Shown here: positions 42,637 through 51,698 of the stretch, in pieces
How the letters are laid out: every line of letters begins with the position of its first letter
Numbering within the stretch: position 1 is the stretch's first letter
Assembly: GCF_001612665.1 (NCBI RefSeq)
Contig: NZ_BDAX01000015.1
Location: 85,812-149,811 of the forward strand
Direction: 5' to 3'
Source of the DNA: Nocardia alba NBRC 108234
GTDB taxonomy: Bacteria; Actinomycetota; Actinomycetes; Mycobacteriales; Mycobacteriaceae
DNA length: 64,000 nucleotides
Notes under the pieces: model-generated
Database searches by the model: none
The model's input: the letters and a program-made list of their open reading frames with translations, nothing else
Told to the model about the DNA's origin: nothing
Translations under genes and position numbers: made by a program

Positions 42637-44144
42637 CGGTGCGACCGTTCGACACCGCGGGGATCTTTCGCGACGAGCACGGTGTGGCGCACTACGCCGA
42701 CCTGCCCGATTCCCTGGTGGACATGCTGCGCCACACCGTGGCGACGTGGCCGGAGCAGGAAGCCGTCGTCGAGTTCGGCGGCGAGCGGCTCTCGTACCGG
42801 CAGCTGTGGGACCGTGCCGCCCGGGTCGCCGGTGGGCTGCGGGACAGGGGAATTCAGCCGGGCGAGCGCGTCGCCATCCTGCTGAACGCCGGAACCGAAT
42901 GGGTGGTCGGCTTTCTGGGAATCGTGCTCGCCGGCGCGGTGGCGGTGCCGGTCAACACCCGGTTCGCCGAACCCGAAATCGACCATGTGCTCACCGATTC
43001 CGACGCCGCGTCGATTCTGCGGCCGAATGAGCCACTGCCGCAGGGTGATCCCTACGTCTACGAAGGCGCGGGCCCCACCGATCTGGCGGCGATCTTCTAC
43101 ACCAGTGGGACGACCGGCCGCCCCAAGGGGGCGATGACCACCCATCGCAACCTGCTGTCCACCGTGGAGAACGTCCGTCGGCTCGCCCACATCGCCGCCG
43201 ACGAAGGTCCGACCCTGCGCAACCTGGTCTCGGTGCCGCTGTTCCACGTCACCGCCTGCAACAGCCAGCTGATTCCCCAGCTGGCCATCGGTGGCGCCAC
43301 GATCATCTTGCCGCAGTTCAAGATTCAGGATTTCCTGCGGGTGATCGTCGAGGAGCGCATCACCTCGCTCACCAATACCCCCGCCATCTACTTCCTCGCG
43401 TTCCGCCAACCCGACTTCGCCGACTTCGATCTGAGCGCGGTGAACCGGGTCGCCTACGGCGGCGCGCCGGTCGCGCCCGCGCTGGTCGCCGAGATCGCCG
43501 CCAACTTCCCGAATGCCCGGTTGGCCAACGGTTTCGGGCTCACCGAGACCGCGTCGATCGCGACCTACCTGCCCCACGAATGGGCCACCGAACACGCGGA
43601 ATCGGTGGGGTTCGCCGCGCCGATCATCGACCTGGCCATCGACGCACCCGATCCTGTCAGCGGTGTCGGCGAACTGCTCATCCGCGGCGCCACGGTGGTC
43701 GCCGGCTACTGGAACAACCCCGCCGCCACCGCCTCGACCTTCGTCGACGGCTGGATGCGCACCGGCGACCTCGCCCGCATCGACGAGCGGGGACTGGTCT
43801 CGATCGCCGATCGGGCCAAGGACATGATCAACCGCGGTGGCGAGAACGTGTACTGCGTCGAGGTGGAGAACGCTCTCGCCGGCGCCCCTGGCATCGGCGA
43901 ATCCGCGGTGGTCGGGGTACCCGACGACATGATGGGCGAGAAGGTCGGCGCGGTGGTGGTGCCGCTCGCGGGCGCCGAGTTCGACGAGACCGCCGTGCTC
44001 GACTACCTGCGCGAGCGGCTCGCCGATTTCAAAGTGCCCCAGTACTTCTCGGTGCGCACGGCGCCGTTGCCGCGCAACCCCGGCGGGAAGGTCGTCAAGA
44101 CCGCGTTGCGGTCCGAACCGTTCAAGCCCGCCGGACGAGGGTGA
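42633..44144 (+). CDS. Class I acyl-CoA synthetase / AMP-dependent ligase
   Basis: 503 aa. Adenylate-forming enzyme with AIFYTSGTTGRPKGAMTTH (P-loop), YGGAPVAPAL, NGFGLTETAS, WMRTGDLARIDERGLVSIADRAKDMINRGGENVY and the catalytic Lys in PRNPGGKVVK. It activates a carboxylic or fatty acid to an acyl-AMP and then a CoA thioester. ATG at 42633 within an ATGA overlap. The 3' end overlaps the convergent surE gene by 23 bp. Substrate not predictable from sequence; the context suggests a lipid-like or aromatic acid processed by the two upstream oxidoreductases. Confidence 0.9.
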   Translation: MTVRPFDTAGIFRDEHGVAHYADLPDSLVDMLRHTVATWPEQEAVVEFGGERLSYRQLWDRAARVAGGLRDRGIQPGERVAILLNAGTEWVVGFLGIVLAGAVAVPVNTRFAEPEIDHVLTDSDAASILRPNEPLPQGDPYVYEGAGPTDLAAIFYTSGTTGRPKGAMTTHRNLLSTVENVRRLAHIAADEGPTLRNLVSVPLFHVTACNSQLIPQLAIGGATIILPQFKIQDFLRVIVEERITSLTNTPAIYFLAFRQPDFADFDLSAVNRVAYGGAPVAPALVAEIAANFPNARLANGFGLTETASIATYLPHEWATEHAESVGFAAPIIDLAIDAPDPVSGVGELLIRGATVVAGYWNNPAATASTFVDGWMRTGDLARIDERGLVSIADRAKDMINRGGENVYCVEVENALAGAPGIGESAVVGVPDDMMGEKVGAVVVPLAGAEFDETAVLDYLRERLADFKVPQYFSVRTAPLPRNPGGKVVKTALRSEPFKPAGRG

Positions 44145-44832
44145 TGCTGGTTCGCCGCTGTTCGGCGAAGGCGGTGATGTCGTCGTCGGGCGCCAGGTCC
44201 TCGGCACGGTAGCCGATCGTGCTGAGGATGGCGCCCTGGGCGATGTCGAAGACGTCGGTGTAATACCGCGCGCGGCTGACCCGGGTGTAGACCGGATCGG
44301 CGCCCCGGTCGAAGCCGGAGAAGTTGACGTTCGCGGTGAACCAGCCCGCCCGCGCCGCCAGCAGTGTGGTGAGGGTCGCGGCGCTCGCCCCGGCGACCCA
44401 GCTCCAGTCCCAATCGTGCGGCGCGTCCCACGGTCCACCGAACTCGCGCGAGAGCGCGATGCCGGGCACACCGCGCGCTCCCGCCTCCTGAACGGCACCG
44501 TAGGTGCCGCTGACATTCAGGGTGGCGCCGATGTTCTCGCCCGCGTTCACCCCGCTCAGGCACAGATCCACCGGCGCGAGGACCCCGGAGGTCAGCGCGA
44601 ACACCACGCAGGCCGCCGGGGTCGATCCCACGTGAATCGTCGGAATTCCGGCGGTCGGGGCCGCCCACTCCCACTCCACCGCGACGCCGCTGCGCCGGGA
44701 CTGGCTCGCACCCGACATCGGCCCGCTCGGTGCTACCACCGTCGCGTCGATGCCGAGCGTCCGCACGGCTTGCGCTAACGCCAGCAGCCCCGGCGCGCGG
44801 TATCCGTCATCGTTGGTGATCAACAGGTGCAT
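44122..44832 (-). CDS. surE: SurE-like 5'/3'-nucleotidase
   Basis: 236 aa, normal length. Metal-binding ITNDDGYRAPGLLAL at the N-terminus, VAPSGPMSGASQS with the Ser ligand, and LSGVNAGENIGATLNVSGTYGA (family SGxNxGxNxG with the Asn ligand). SurE proteins dephosphorylate nucleoside monophosphates and related small phosphates in the cytoplasm. ATG at 44832 lies 26 bp inside the end of the ABC-transporter ATPase gene, so it is the last gene of that operon and may act on an imported phosphate ester (inference). Confidence 0.88.
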   Translation of the reverse strand: MHLLITNDDGYRAPGLLALAQAVRTLGIDATVVAPSGPMSGASQSRRSGVAVEWEWAAPTAGIPTIHVGSTPAACVVFALTSGVLAPVDLCLSGVNAGENIGATLNVSGTYGAVQEAGARGVPGIALSREFGGPWDAPHDWDWSWVAGASAATLTTLLAARAGWFTANVNFSGFDRGADPVYTRVSRARYYTDVFDIAQGAILSTIGYRAEDLAPDDDITAFAEQRRTSITLVRRA

Positions 44833-45988
44833 CGAAAGCCGTAACGCGAGAGCCGTTTTCGGGGTCGAACAGGTGCAGCCGGTCAGCCGGGACGAACACC
44901 TGGATGCGCGCGCCGATCTCGGGAGCCGGATCGTTCGCGGGCAGTGTCACGGCCCATCGACCCGATTCGCCGGTGCACTGCGCGATCTTGGCGTCGCCGG
45001 TGAACTCGACCAGCTCCACCACACCGTGCACGAGCAAGCCGGGGCCGTCGTGGCGTCGCAGCGTGCCGTCGCCGGGCCGCCAGCCCAATGTCAGCTCGGC
45101 GGGGATACCGGGGATGGCGCGGGGGAGCAGCACTTCCACGCCGCGCCCGGTCATCTCGTCACGTGCCTCGTTCATGGTCACCGTCGACAGGTTCATCGGG
45201 GGGCTGCCGAGGAACGTCGCGACGAACAGATCGACCGGTCGCCGGTACACCTGCGCCGGACTGCCGACCTGCAGCACCCGAGAATTGTTCATCACCACCA
45301 GGTGGGTCGCCATCGACAACGCCTCGAGCTGGTCATGGGTGACGAGAACGACCGTATTGCCGAGCTCGCGATGCAATCGCACCAGCTCCACCCGCGCCTG
45401 CTGACGTAGCTGCGCGTCGAGCGCGGACAGCGGCTCGTCGAGCAACAGCACCTTCGGCTGCCGCACGATCGCCCTGGCCAGCCCGACCCGCTGACGCTGA
45501 CCGCCCGAGAGCTGGGCGGGCTTGCGGTGGCGCAGCTCGCTGAGCCCGAGGCTCTCGCACGCACCGGCCACCCGTCGTTCGATCTCGGTGCTGTCCAGCC
45601 CGGACTTGCGGTTGTGCTTGCCCTCCAGGCGCAGGCCGAAGGAGATATTGCGCTCGACGGTCATGTGCGGGTACAGCGCGAAGTCCTGGAAGACCATCGA
45701 GACTCCGCGTCGACCCGGCGCCACCTCGGTGACGTCGGCGCCCTCGATGAGCACCCGCCCCGAGGTGGGGGTGATCAGACCGGACACCACGCCGAGCGCG
45801 GTCGATTTGCCGCAACCGGACGGGCCGACCAGCACGGTCAGCGACTGTCCGGGTACGTGCAGCAGGTCCACGTCGAGGGCCGGGCGGTCCTCGCCGTATT
45901 GCTTGGTGATGCTGTCGAGCACCACGCCGGCCGAGAGATCGAGCTCGGTGGTCAGCACCGGGGGCTCGCTCACACTGAGACTGGTCAT
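44807..45988 (-). CDS. Sugar-type ABC transporter ATPase (UgpC/MsmK-like)
   Basis: 393 aa. Walker A GPSGCGKST at about 55-63, Q-loop MVFQDFALYPHMTV, signature LSGGQRQR, Walker B LLLDEPLSALD, switch VTHDQLEAL. The C-terminal 130 residues are the TOBE/MOP regulatory part of CUT1-class ATPases (DLFVATFLGSPPMNL ... FVPADRLHLFDPENG). ATG at 45988, five bases after the permease stop. It energises the two permeases next to it. Confidence 0.92.
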   Translation of the reverse strand: MTSLSVSEPPVLTTELDLSAGVVLDSITKQYGEDRPALDVDLLHVPGQSLTVLVGPSGCGKSTALGVVSGLITPTSGRVLIEGADVTEVAPGRRGVSMVFQDFALYPHMTVERNISFGLRLEGKHNRKSGLDSTEIERRVAGACESLGLSELRHRKPAQLSGGQRQRVGLARAIVRQPKVLLLDEPLSALDAQLRQQARVELVRLHRELGNTVVLVTHDQLEALSMATHLVVMNNSRVLQVGSPAQVYRRPVDLFVATFLGSPPMNLSTVTMNEARDEMTGRGVEVLLPRAIPGIPAELTLGWRPGDGTLRRHDGPGLLVHGVVELVEFTGDAKIAQCTGESGRWAVTLPANDPAPEIGARIQVFVPADRLHLFDPENGSRVTAFDAPVDHQR

Positions 45989-45993
45989 GTCGA

Positions 45994-46809
45994 TTACCGA
46001 ACCCCTGAATGAAGGAAGGCGTCCGCGATCCGTCGCGACGCCAGGACATAGATCACGATGACCGGCAGCGAGGCCAGCATCGCCGCGGCGAGCATCGGTC
46101 CGTAGTCCGCGCTCTCCGGGCCGAGGAACAGCGCCAGACCGGGCTGGATGGTGGTGTCCTCGGGATCGGGCATCACCAGCAGCGGCCACAGGAACTCGTT
46201 CCACGTACTGATGAACAGCAGGATCGCCACCGCGCCCAGTGCTGGGCGCATCACGCCGAGGACCACGTGCCGCAGGACCTCCCACGAGGTAGCGCCCTCC
46301 AGCACGGCGGCGCCGATCAGTGATTGCGGCACCGACCGAATGTGGTCGCGCAGCAACAGCACCGCGAGCGCGCTGACGCCGAGCTGCGGGATGATCACCC
46401 CGATCGTGTGCCCCTGCCAGCCCAGTTTCGCGGTCATCAGGAACTGCGGGATGATCAGCGCCTGCGGCGGGATCAGCAGCGAAATGCCCACGGCCGCGAG
46501 GACGAAACCACGACCGCGCGCCTTGTCGAAGCGCACCAGCGCGTAGGCGGCGGGCAGGGCGACGAGCATGGTCGCGATGGTGACGCCCGCGGCCATCACG
46601 AAGGTGTTCCACAGCAGCGTGCCGATCGGGAACTTGCCCACTGCCTTGTCGTAGTTCTCCAAGCTCGCCGGAAGCGGGATCGGATTCAGATCGAAGATGG
46701 TCGACACCGGCTTGAACGAGGTGGCCAAGGCCATCGCCACCGGGAACAGCATCAGCACAATGGCTGTGATCAGTAGCAGGTGTCTGCCGATCGCGTCACC
46801 GCGTCGCAC
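45994..46809 (-). CDS. Carbohydrate ABC transporter permease (UgpE/MalG-like)
   Basis: 271 aa, six membrane helices. EAA-loop region GAAVLEGATSWEVLRHVVLGVMRPALGAVAILLF contacts the ATPase; FISTWNEFLWPLLVM is characteristic of the MalG/UgpE branch. GTG at 46809 with GAGGAG upstream; overlaps the preceding permease by 14 bp. Confidence 0.92.
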   Translation of the reverse strand: MRRGDAIGRHLLLITAIVLMLFPVAMALATSFKPVSTIFDLNPIPLPASLENYDKAVGKFPIGTLLWNTFVMAAGVTIATMLVALPAAYALVRFDKARGRGFVLAAVGISLLIPPQALIIPQFLMTAKLGWQGHTIGVIIPQLGVSALAVLLLRDHIRSVPQSLIGAAVLEGATSWEVLRHVVLGVMRPALGAVAILLFISTWNEFLWPLLVMPDPEDTTIQPGLALFLGPESADYGPMLAAAMLASLPVIVIYVLASRRIADAFLHSGVR

Positions 46810-47743
46810 GGAATCTCCTCGAGAGCAGGGTGTGAACGGTCAGGAGCAGCCCGAACGCGAGCGCGATGACGATGGCCGCCGCCGATGCGGTGCCCGCGTC
46901 GAAAAAGGTGAAACCGTAGGTGTAGAGCCGGTAGTAGACGTTGTCGGTGGCATTGCTGGGTCCACCTCGGGTGAGCACCCCGATATTGGTGAACAACCAC
47001 GGCCACACCACCACCATCGACAGCAGTCCGAGCAGAATGATCGGGCGTCGCAGCTGGGGCAGGATGATCGAGCGGGTGATCTCGCCCTCGGTGGCGTCGT
47101 CGAGGCGCGCCGCGTCGATGGTGCGGCGGTCCAGGTTCGCCAGCGCCGCGCCGAAGAGCAAGGTGTTGAGCGCCACCACCTTCGGGGCGGTCACCACCAC
47201 GACGGTCGGTAGCGCGGTGGCGGGGTCACCGAGCCAGTTGACCGGTTCCACCCCGGCGAAACCGAGTACCTGATTGAGGCTGCCGTACAGCGGATCCAGG
47301 ATGAACTGCCACGACAGCGCGTTGGCGACCGGCGCGAGCACGACCGGCATGAACAGCAGCATCCGGTAGAACTCGCTCATCCGGCCGGGGCGCTTCCACA
47401 GCGCGATGGCCAGCGCGCACGGCACCACCGTCGCGAACGGCAGCACGAACACCGCGTACTTCAGCGTGTTCCAGGCCGCGTTGCCGAATTCCGGCTCGGT
47501 GAGCAGGGTTTCGTAGTTCTTCAGACCGTTGAACGCGATGTCGGGCGACACCAGGTTCCAGTCGAGGAAGCTGAGTACCGCGGTGAACAGCAGCGGGCCG
47601 TAGACCCACACGGTGATCGCGAGCATGGTCGGCGAGAAGTACAGCCAGGCGAGCCCGGTCGCGGCGGGGCGCTCGACCACGCGCGACTTCGGCGTGACCA
47701 CACGCGCTGTCGGCGTGATCTCGGGGTCCTTGGTGAGCGTCAT
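46796..47743 (-). CDS. Carbohydrate ABC transporter permease (UgpA/MalF-like)
   Basis: 315 aa, six membrane helices after a 35-residue cytoplasmic lead. EAA loop NLDRRTIDAARLDDATEGEITRSIILPQLRRPI; LFTNIGVLTRGGPSNATDNVYYRLYTYGF is typical of the MalF/UgpA branch. The ATG overlaps the isomerase stop (ATGA). Forms the channel with the next permease. Confidence 0.92.
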   Translation of the reverse strand: MTLTKDPEITPTARVVTPKSRVVERPAATGLAWLYFSPTMLAITVWVYGPLLFTAVLSFLDWNLVSPDIAFNGLKNYETLLTEPEFGNAAWNTLKYAVFVLPFATVVPCALAIALWKRPGRMSEFYRMLLFMPVVLAPVANALSWQFILDPLYGSLNQVLGFAGVEPVNWLGDPATALPTVVVVTAPKVVALNTLLFGAALANLDRRTIDAARLDDATEGEITRSIILPQLRRPIILLGLLSMVVVWPWLFTNIGVLTRGGPSNATDNVYYRLYTYGFTFFDAGTASAAAIVIALAFGLLLTVHTLLSRRFRATR

Positions 47744-48726
47744 GACCGGGCTCGCGCATCGAGCAGCCGCCGGGTGGTGTCCAGGGCTTCCGCGTGGTGG
47801 CGGGCGTGGCGCATCTCGATGATGATCGCCGGGTCTTGTGGGAAGGGCGTCGCCAGCACCTCGTCCAGCGGGATCGTGCCCCAGCCGGGCGGCAGGTGCA
47901 GATCGCCCTCACCGAGGAGTTCGAGTTCGTACGGGTTCGCGTCGGGCTGGCGCGGCATCCGGCCGAAATTGTCGTGCAGGTGAACGTGGCCGACAACCGG
48001 GGCGACTTCGCGGATCGCGGCCAGGAAGTCGTAGTTCAGGTAGCCGGCCGACAGGTACGCGTGGCCGACATCGAGGCACATCGTCACCGCGGGGTGATCG
48101 ATCTGGCGCACCTGCTCGGCGACCAGATCCAGCCGCATCCCGTAGGAACGGCGGGTGAGTACCGCGGGGCCGGGCGCCCGGTTCTCGATCGCGATCGTGA
48201 CCCCGCGCGCGCCGGATTCGTCGGCGAGCTCACGCAACATCGTGCGCTCGGTCGCCATGCCCTCGGTCAGTGCCGCACCGTCGCTGTAGAGGCTCGGCAG
48301 CACTCCGGCGTGGTAGACCAGCACCTCGGCGCCGATCGCGGCGGCGATCTCCAGATCCGCCAGCAGACCGAGTTGCTGGGAGGACGCGGACCCGGTGTCG
48401 AGCAGATTGCCGGTGCGTCCGGACGAATGCCACGAACTGTGCAGGGTGAGCCGGACGCGGCAACCGGCCAGCGCGTCGCGTAGCGCCGCCAGCCGGGAGC
48501 GCTGCACCTGTCCGCCGATCACCACCCCGAGGCCGCAGCCACCGAGTTCGGCATAGCCGAACCCGGCGGTCGCGGCCTCATCGAGGAATTCGCGCATCTC
48601 CTCGAAATCGGAGCGTAGGAGCTGCTTTCCCGACCACGGATTGACCGTCAGGCCGATCTTGTTCGGGATCGCGCCACCGTCGGTCGAACCGTTCGGTGGC
48701 GTGTGTGCGAATACCTGGTGTGACAA
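47740..48726 (-). CDS. Sugar phosphate isomerase/epimerase (AP-endonuclease-2 TIM barrel)
   Basis: 328 aa. Xylose-isomerase-like TIM barrel with the metal ligands in order: Glu in IAIENRAPG, Asp/His in MCLDVGHAYL, His in GHVHLHDNFG and Glu in IIIEMRHARHH. Family members isomerise or epimerise sugars and inositol derivatives. Start is a TTG at 48726 with GAAGAGAG upstream; no in-frame ATG lies near. Its place between the binding protein and permease genes suggests that it works on the imported sugar or polyol. Confidence 0.85.
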   Translation of the reverse strand: MSHQVFAHTPPNGSTDGGAIPNKIGLTVNPWSGKQLLRSDFEEMREFLDEAATAGFGYAELGGCGLGVVIGGQVQRSRLAALRDALAGCRVRLTLHSSWHSSGRTGNLLDTGSASSQQLGLLADLEIAAAIGAEVLVYHAGVLPSLYSDGAALTEGMATERTMLRELADESGARGVTIAIENRAPGPAVLTRRSYGMRLDLVAEQVRQIDHPAVTMCLDVGHAYLSAGYLNYDFLAAIREVAPVVGHVHLHDNFGRMPRQPDANPYELELLGEGDLHLPPGWGTIPLDEVLATPFPQDPAIIIEMRHARHHAEALDTTRRLLDARARS

Positions 48727-48773
48727 CTGTGTCTCTCTTCGAGGGGGTGGTGGTCAGCGGATGGTGCGCGAAC

Positions 48774-50066
48774 TCAGTTGAGTCCGCGGATCTTCGCGGC
48801 GGCGGCGCGCAGGGTCGCCGTCGGGTCGGCGCCGCGCAGGACGATCGGTTCGACGGCATCGTCCTGGAGGATGACGACGCCCTGGTTGGACTGCTTGCCG
48901 GGGAACGCGGTGTAGGGAACCAGATCGGCCATCTGCTTGACGGCCGAGCCGAGGCGCGGGTCGGCCGAGGCCGCCGCCGCGGTCCGCAGCGGCAGGTACC
49001 CCATCTGCGAGGCGATGAGCTTGAAGCTCTCGTCATTGGTCATGTACTGCACGAACTTCCACGCCGCCTTCGCCTTGGCCGCGTCCTTGGCCACGATCGT
49101 CAGGCCGGAGCCGGAGAAGGTGGGGCGGGCGGGCAGATTGTCGAAGGCGGGCAGCGGCGCCACCTGCAGGGCGAACTTGCCCTTGGCCGCCGCGTCGAGC
49201 GTGAGCAGACCGCCACCGGTGGTGACCAGCATGCCGAGCTTGCCCGAGTTGAAAGCGCTTTGCGCGGAAGCGAAGTCGACGGCGGGCTGTACACCGGACT
49301 TGGTCAGATCCTGGATCGTCGACAGCGCGGTGATGACCGGGGCCGAGTCGACGGTGACTTCACCGCTGCTCGACACCAGCGCGCCGCCGGCGCTGTTGAC
49401 CAGGGACTGGGTCAGGTAGTCGGACTTGCCCGGGTCGACGGCCGAGACGTACACGCCCTGGGCCTCGGTCTTGTCCTTGATCGCCTGCGCGGCCTGCTTG
49501 AGCTGGGCCATCGTCTTGGGCGGCTGGGCCGGATCGAGCCCGGCGGCGGTGAACAGGTCGGCGTTGTAGAAGACCACCGGGGTGGCCATCATGAACGGCA
49601 TCGCGACCGGCTTCTTGGCACCTGCCACCGGGGTCGCCTTCAGTACCGACGGCACGAAGCCCGCCATGTGCTTGTTCCACTCGTCGGTCCCGGCGACCTC
49701 CTCGAGCGAACGCAGCGGCAAGGTCTGCGAAGCCTGCGCGACCTTGCTCCAGCCGATCTGCGCGACGTCGGGCGGGTTACCCGCCACCACTTCGCTCTGG
49801 AGCTTGGTGAGCGCGTCGGCCGTCGGGACCGACTGCGGCTTGACCGTGATCTTCGGGTTGGCGGTCTGGAAGTCGTTGATCAACTTCTCGATGCCCTTGC
49901 CCAGCGGGTTGGTCTGTCCGTAGGTGTAGGACAGGAAGGTGATGGTCACCGGGTCGTCGGCCGCGACCGGGGCCGAGGTGTCCTGGCCGCAGGCTGCGAG
50001 CAGCGTGGTGACCGCGACGAGCACGATCCCCCATCCGGCCTTGCGGCCGTGGTGGTGCGTTTTCAT
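48774..50066 (-). CDS. Extracellular solute-binding lipoprotein (family 1, sugar type)
   Basis: 430 aa. Lipobox LLAAC with Cys 26 after a basic, His-rich N-terminus and hydrophobic core, so the mature protein is tethered outside the membrane. Class II binding-protein pattern: ITFLSYTYGQTNPLGKGIEKLINDFQTANPKITVKPQ, GNPPDVAQIGWSKV, MPFMMATPVVFYNADLFTAAGLDPAQPPKTM. ATG at 50066. It delivers a sugar or related solute to the two permeases. P450 gene lies 37 bp upstream on the same strand. Confidence 0.9.
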   Translation of the reverse strand: MKTHHHGRKAGWGIVLVAVTTLLAACGQDTSAPVAADDPVTITFLSYTYGQTNPLGKGIEKLINDFQTANPKITVKPQSVPTADALTKLQSEVVAGNPPDVAQIGWSKVAQASQTLPLRSLEEVAGTDEWNKHMAGFVPSVLKATPVAGAKKPVAMPFMMATPVVFYNADLFTAAGLDPAQPPKTMAQLKQAAQAIKDKTEAQGVYVSAVDPGKSDYLTQSLVNSAGGALVSSSGEVTVDSAPVITALSTIQDLTKSGVQPAVDFASAQSAFNSGKLGMLVTTGGGLLTLDAAAKGKFALQVAPLPAFDNLPARPTFSGSGLTIVAKDAAKAKAAWKFVQYMTNDESFKLIASQMGYLPLRTAAAASADPRLGSAVKQMADLVPYTAFPGKQSNQGVVILQDDAVEPIVLRGADPTATLRAAAAKIRGLN

Positions 50067-50103
50067 AACAGGCTTTCTGTGGAGGGGGTGGTCGAATCGG
50101 ATG

Positions 50104-51327
50104 TCAACGGAGTCGGACTCCGCCATGCGTGACGGTCATTTCCTGAATGCCACGCAGGTTCACATTGGGCCGGTACAGCACCGATCCCGGGACGAGCACC
50201 GGGTCGATCACCCGGCCGGCGAAGGCGGACAGCGCGGCGGCGCCCTCGGCCCGGCCCAGCGCCGCGGCGAGGCAGAAGTGGGCGCCGGCCGAGAAGGCGA
50301 GATGGTCGGCCGCGCCTCGGGCGACGTCGAAGCGGTCGGCGTCGGGGTAGCGCTCGGGATCGCGATTGGCCGCGGCGAGCAGCACCAGCATCGCGGTGCC
50401 GGGGGTGATCGCGGTGCCGCTCACCTCCATGTCACGGGTGGCGATGCGCATCACGAACTGGATCGGCGCGTCGTAGCGCAGTACCTCGTCGGCGGCGCTG
50501 ATCCCCAATTCGGGGTCGGCGGCGAGGATTTCGCGCTGTTGCGGGTGCTGGAGCAGCGCGAGCACGCCGTTGGCGATGAGGTTGGCGGTGGTCTCGTGAC
50601 CGGCGACCATCAGCAGCACGCAGGTGGCGAGCAGCTCACCCTCGCTGAGCACCTCGCCTTCCTCCTCGACCTCGATGAGGCGCGAGAGCAGGTCGTCGCC
50701 GAGGTTGCCGCGCCGACGGGCGATCAGGTTGACCAGGTAGTTCATCAGCTCGTTGCGCGCGCCCTCGGCGTCATCGAGATCGTCGTTGTGCACGACGAGG
50801 TTGAAGTCGAGGACGCGACCCAGTCGACGTGCGGCGGGTTCGAAGTCACCGAACTCCTCGACGGGGATGCCGAGCAGCGCGCACATGATGCGCACCGGCA
50901 GCGGCAGCGCGAATTCGGAGATCACGTCGAATTCGCTCTTGCTCGCGATCTTCTCGATGAGATCGTCGACGATCGAGTGGATCTGCGGCTGCGAAGCCCG
51001 AATAACCCTGGGGGTGAAGGCTTTCGACACGAGCCGGCGAATCCGGGTATGCGCGGGCGGATCGAGGAACAGCAGGGATTCCGGGCGTTCGGGATGATCC
51101 TTGCCGAGGCGGGAAAGCTTGGGGTCGTTGCGAACCGAGGGGTCGCGCAGCACCTGCTGGCAATCGGCGTAGTTGGCGATGATCACGAGGTCGCCGCCTT
51201 TGGTGACCAACGGGGACTTCGTGCGCAGGGCGCGGTGAACGGGATACGGATCGGGGCGGGTATCGGGAGCGAACAGTTCGGCCAGTGTCGACTCGGCGTC
51301 GTGCTGGCTGGCAACCGTGGTTGTCAT
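50104..51327 (-). CDS. Cytochrome P450 (bacterial class I, CYP105/107-like)
   Basis: 407 aa haem monooxygenase. I-helix MVAGHETTANLI, K-helix ExxR in DEVLRYDAP, haem loop AFSAGAHFCLAAALGRAE with the Cys ligand; the usual Gly after Cys-Leu is Ala here. LLFLDPPAHTRIRRLVSKAFTPR is the conserved C-helix. ATG at 51327 with AAGGAG upstream; the longer frame to 51423 is not needed. First gene of a leftward run that continues into an ABC transporter; divergent from lysR. Redox partner not in this operon; the ferredoxin-type reductase at 40488 is one possibility. Confidence 0.92.
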   Translation of the reverse strand: MTTTVASQHDAESTLAELFAPDTRPDPYPVHRALRTKSPLVTKGGDLVIIANYADCQQVLRDPSVRNDPKLSRLGKDHPERPESLLFLDPPAHTRIRRLVSKAFTPRVIRASQPQIHSIVDDLIEKIASKSEFDVISEFALPLPVRIMCALLGIPVEEFGDFEPAARRLGRVLDFNLVVHNDDLDDAEGARNELMNYLVNLIARRRGNLGDDLLSRLIEVEEEGEVLSEGELLATCVLLMVAGHETTANLIANGVLALLQHPQQREILAADPELGISAADEVLRYDAPIQFVMRIATRDMEVSGTAITPGTAMLVLLAAANRDPERYPDADRFDVARGAADHLAFSAGAHFCLAAALGRAEGAAALSAFAGRVIDPVLVPGSVLYRPNVNLRGIQEMTVTHGGVRLR

Positions 51328-51698
51328 ATTCCGGGCTCCTTCGAAAACGGCGTCGAACTTACTTCGCCTGGACCGGATAAAAGTCTTCCACCCCGATGTC
51401 TCGGGCGACAACGTAGAACGCATTATTGATCAATTACGGTACGAAATGGATCGCCGTGTCAAGACGTGGATCATCGGCTTTTTCGCAAGCAGCGATTCGA
51501 GTAACCGATCGATCGTGTTCACGGTGCCGCCCGCGACGCGGGGAACCGCGAGGCGTGGCGGACACGCCGTGGGGTCGGCAGGAATTTAGTCGCTGCTCAC
51601 CTGCGCTTCACGGGCCCGTTCCCCGGTGACGTGCGATGCCGCTATACAGAGTGCATATCTCGGACGAGTCATGTACCTGACAACGCGAGGCGCGCACT
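51328..51698. promoter_or_regulatory. Divergent P450/lysR control region
   Basis: 371 bases without a gene. TATAC-AGAGT-GCATA at 51643-51657 fits the T-N11-A LysR box with one mismatch between arms and lies about 40 bases before lysR. A small hairpin CCCGA/TCGGG sits near 51395. An A+T-rich patch at 51410-51450 (ATTATTGATCAATTACG) probably holds the P450 promoter. Confidence 0.5.
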
